6,003 nt of DNA from Tidjanibacter sp. GTDB taxonomy: Bacteria; Bacteroidota; Bacteroidia; Bacteroidales; Rikenellaceae. This document shows positions 5,895-6,003 of the stretch, piece by piece. A program made the position numbers and the translations under genes. Location of the stretch: the NCBI GenBank assembly GCA_017628675.1, contig JAGBYS010000174.1, positions 1 to 6,003 of the forward strand, written 5' to 3'. Numbering within the stretch: the stretch's first letter is position 1; every line of letters begins with the position of its first letter. The notes under the pieces are model-generated. The model was given only the letters and a program-made list of their open reading frames with translations, did not search any database and had not been told where the DNA came from.

Positions 5895-5910
5895 AGAGGT
5901 CACGAGTTCG
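5895..5910 (+). repeat. Inverted fragment of the tRNA variable/T-arm region
   Basis: These 16 bases on the plus strand are identical to the minus-strand tRNA from the end of its anticodon stem through the variable loop and into the T loop (6001 down to 5986). They are thus in opposite orientation to both the tRNA and its remnant at 5803-5826. Their last 8 bases, CGAGTTCG (5903-5910), are the complement of CGAACTCG (5819-5826) in the remnant. Confidence 0.8.
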
Positions 5911-5926
5911 CCCCACTACTACCCAT

Positions 5927-5968
5927 AAAAGACAAGAACGACACCCTAAAAGTGTCGGTCTTGTCTTT
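5927..5968 (-). terminator. Intrinsic terminator of the tRNA
   Basis: AAAGACAAGA (5928-5937) pairs with TCTTGTCTTT (5959-5968), and CGACAC (5939-5944) with GTGTCG (5952-5957), giving 16 bp with a single A/G mismatch and a 7-base loop. On the minus strand it begins 1 base after the tRNA discriminator and ends in TCTTTTAT, a modest T tract. The position directly behind the tRNA supports its role as the tRNA terminator. Confidence 0.8.
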
Positions 5969-5969
5969 G

Positions 5970-6003
5970 TGGAGAATACGAGAGTCGAACTCGTGACCTC
6001 TTG
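5970..6003 (-). tRNA. tRNA gene, 3' part only (possibly tRNA-Ala)
   Basis: The window ends inside this gene. On the minus strand, from the right edge, one reads CAAG (3' side of the anticodon stem), variable loop AGGTC, T stem ACGAG, T loop TTCGACT, T-stem partner CTCGT, acceptor strand ATTCTCC and discriminator A at 5970. All T-arm pairs are perfect. CCA is not encoded. The anticodon lies outside the window, so identity is unproven. CAAG plus AGGTC resembles E. coli tRNA-Ala(GGC), and U70 with discriminator A73 would fit the G3:U70 alanine determinant, so tRNA-Ala is a reasonable guess. A strong terminator follows directly. Confidence 0.85.

Noticed and set aside
5799..5993. Tail-of-tRNA direct repeats as attL/attR of an integrated element
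   Set aside because: The copies are only 167 bases apart and no integrase or cargo lies between. A collapsed element cannot be excluded, but nothing positive supports it.
5427..5996. Open frames across the def end and the intergenic repeats, with peptides such as LWRIRESNS
   Set aside because: These are translations of the antisense of tRNA tails and of palindromic repeats, partly out of frame with def; no start signal or family similarity supports a protein.

Overview
The window looks like a stretch of a Bacteroidota chromosome, probably order Bacteroidales. The moderately high G+C coding style would fit an Alistipes-like member, but the genus is a guess. The lineage call rests on three promoter-like boxes of the Bacteroidota type (TAnnTTTG, here TATCTTTG twice and TAACTTTG once), the lack of strong Shine-Dalgarno sequences, and the style of the encoded proteins.

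Layout. Positions 1-104 hold no gene, only two small hairpins between folK and whatever lies to the left. Five genes then run leftward on the minus strand in two transcription units. The upstream unit is rlmN (tRNA/23S rRNA A2503/A37 methyltransferase), a 14-helix MOP-family lipid-oligosaccharide flippase, and dut (dUTPase). Their gaps are 12 and 21 bases, and a strong UUCG-loop terminator ends the unit just after dut. The second unit has its own promoter and encodes holB (DNA polymerase III delta') and folK (HPPK, folate synthesis). Divergent from rlmN, on the plus strand, is a peptide deformylase that carries an N-terminal lipoprotein-type signal sequence.

The right-hand 400 bases (5602-6003) have no protein gene and hold the most interesting structure. 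The window ends inside a minus-strand tRNA gene, perhaps tRNA-Ala. Left of it lie its terminator, an exact 28-base second copy of the tRNA 3' tail region, a 16-base inverted copy of the tRNA variable/T-arm region, a long hairpin whose outer arms include the tRNA acceptor end in inverted orientation, a partial second copy of that hairpin, and two families of C/G-rich nested palindromes. The pieces fit a duplicated tRNA tail in which a 76-base block was inverted between 8-base inverted repeats.

Functionally the protein genes are housekeeping: replication (holB), nucleotide hygiene (dut), folate (folK), translation (rlmN, the tRNA), N-terminal protein processing (def) and envelope polysaccharide export (flippase). 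No defence system, CRISPR array or transposase is visible.
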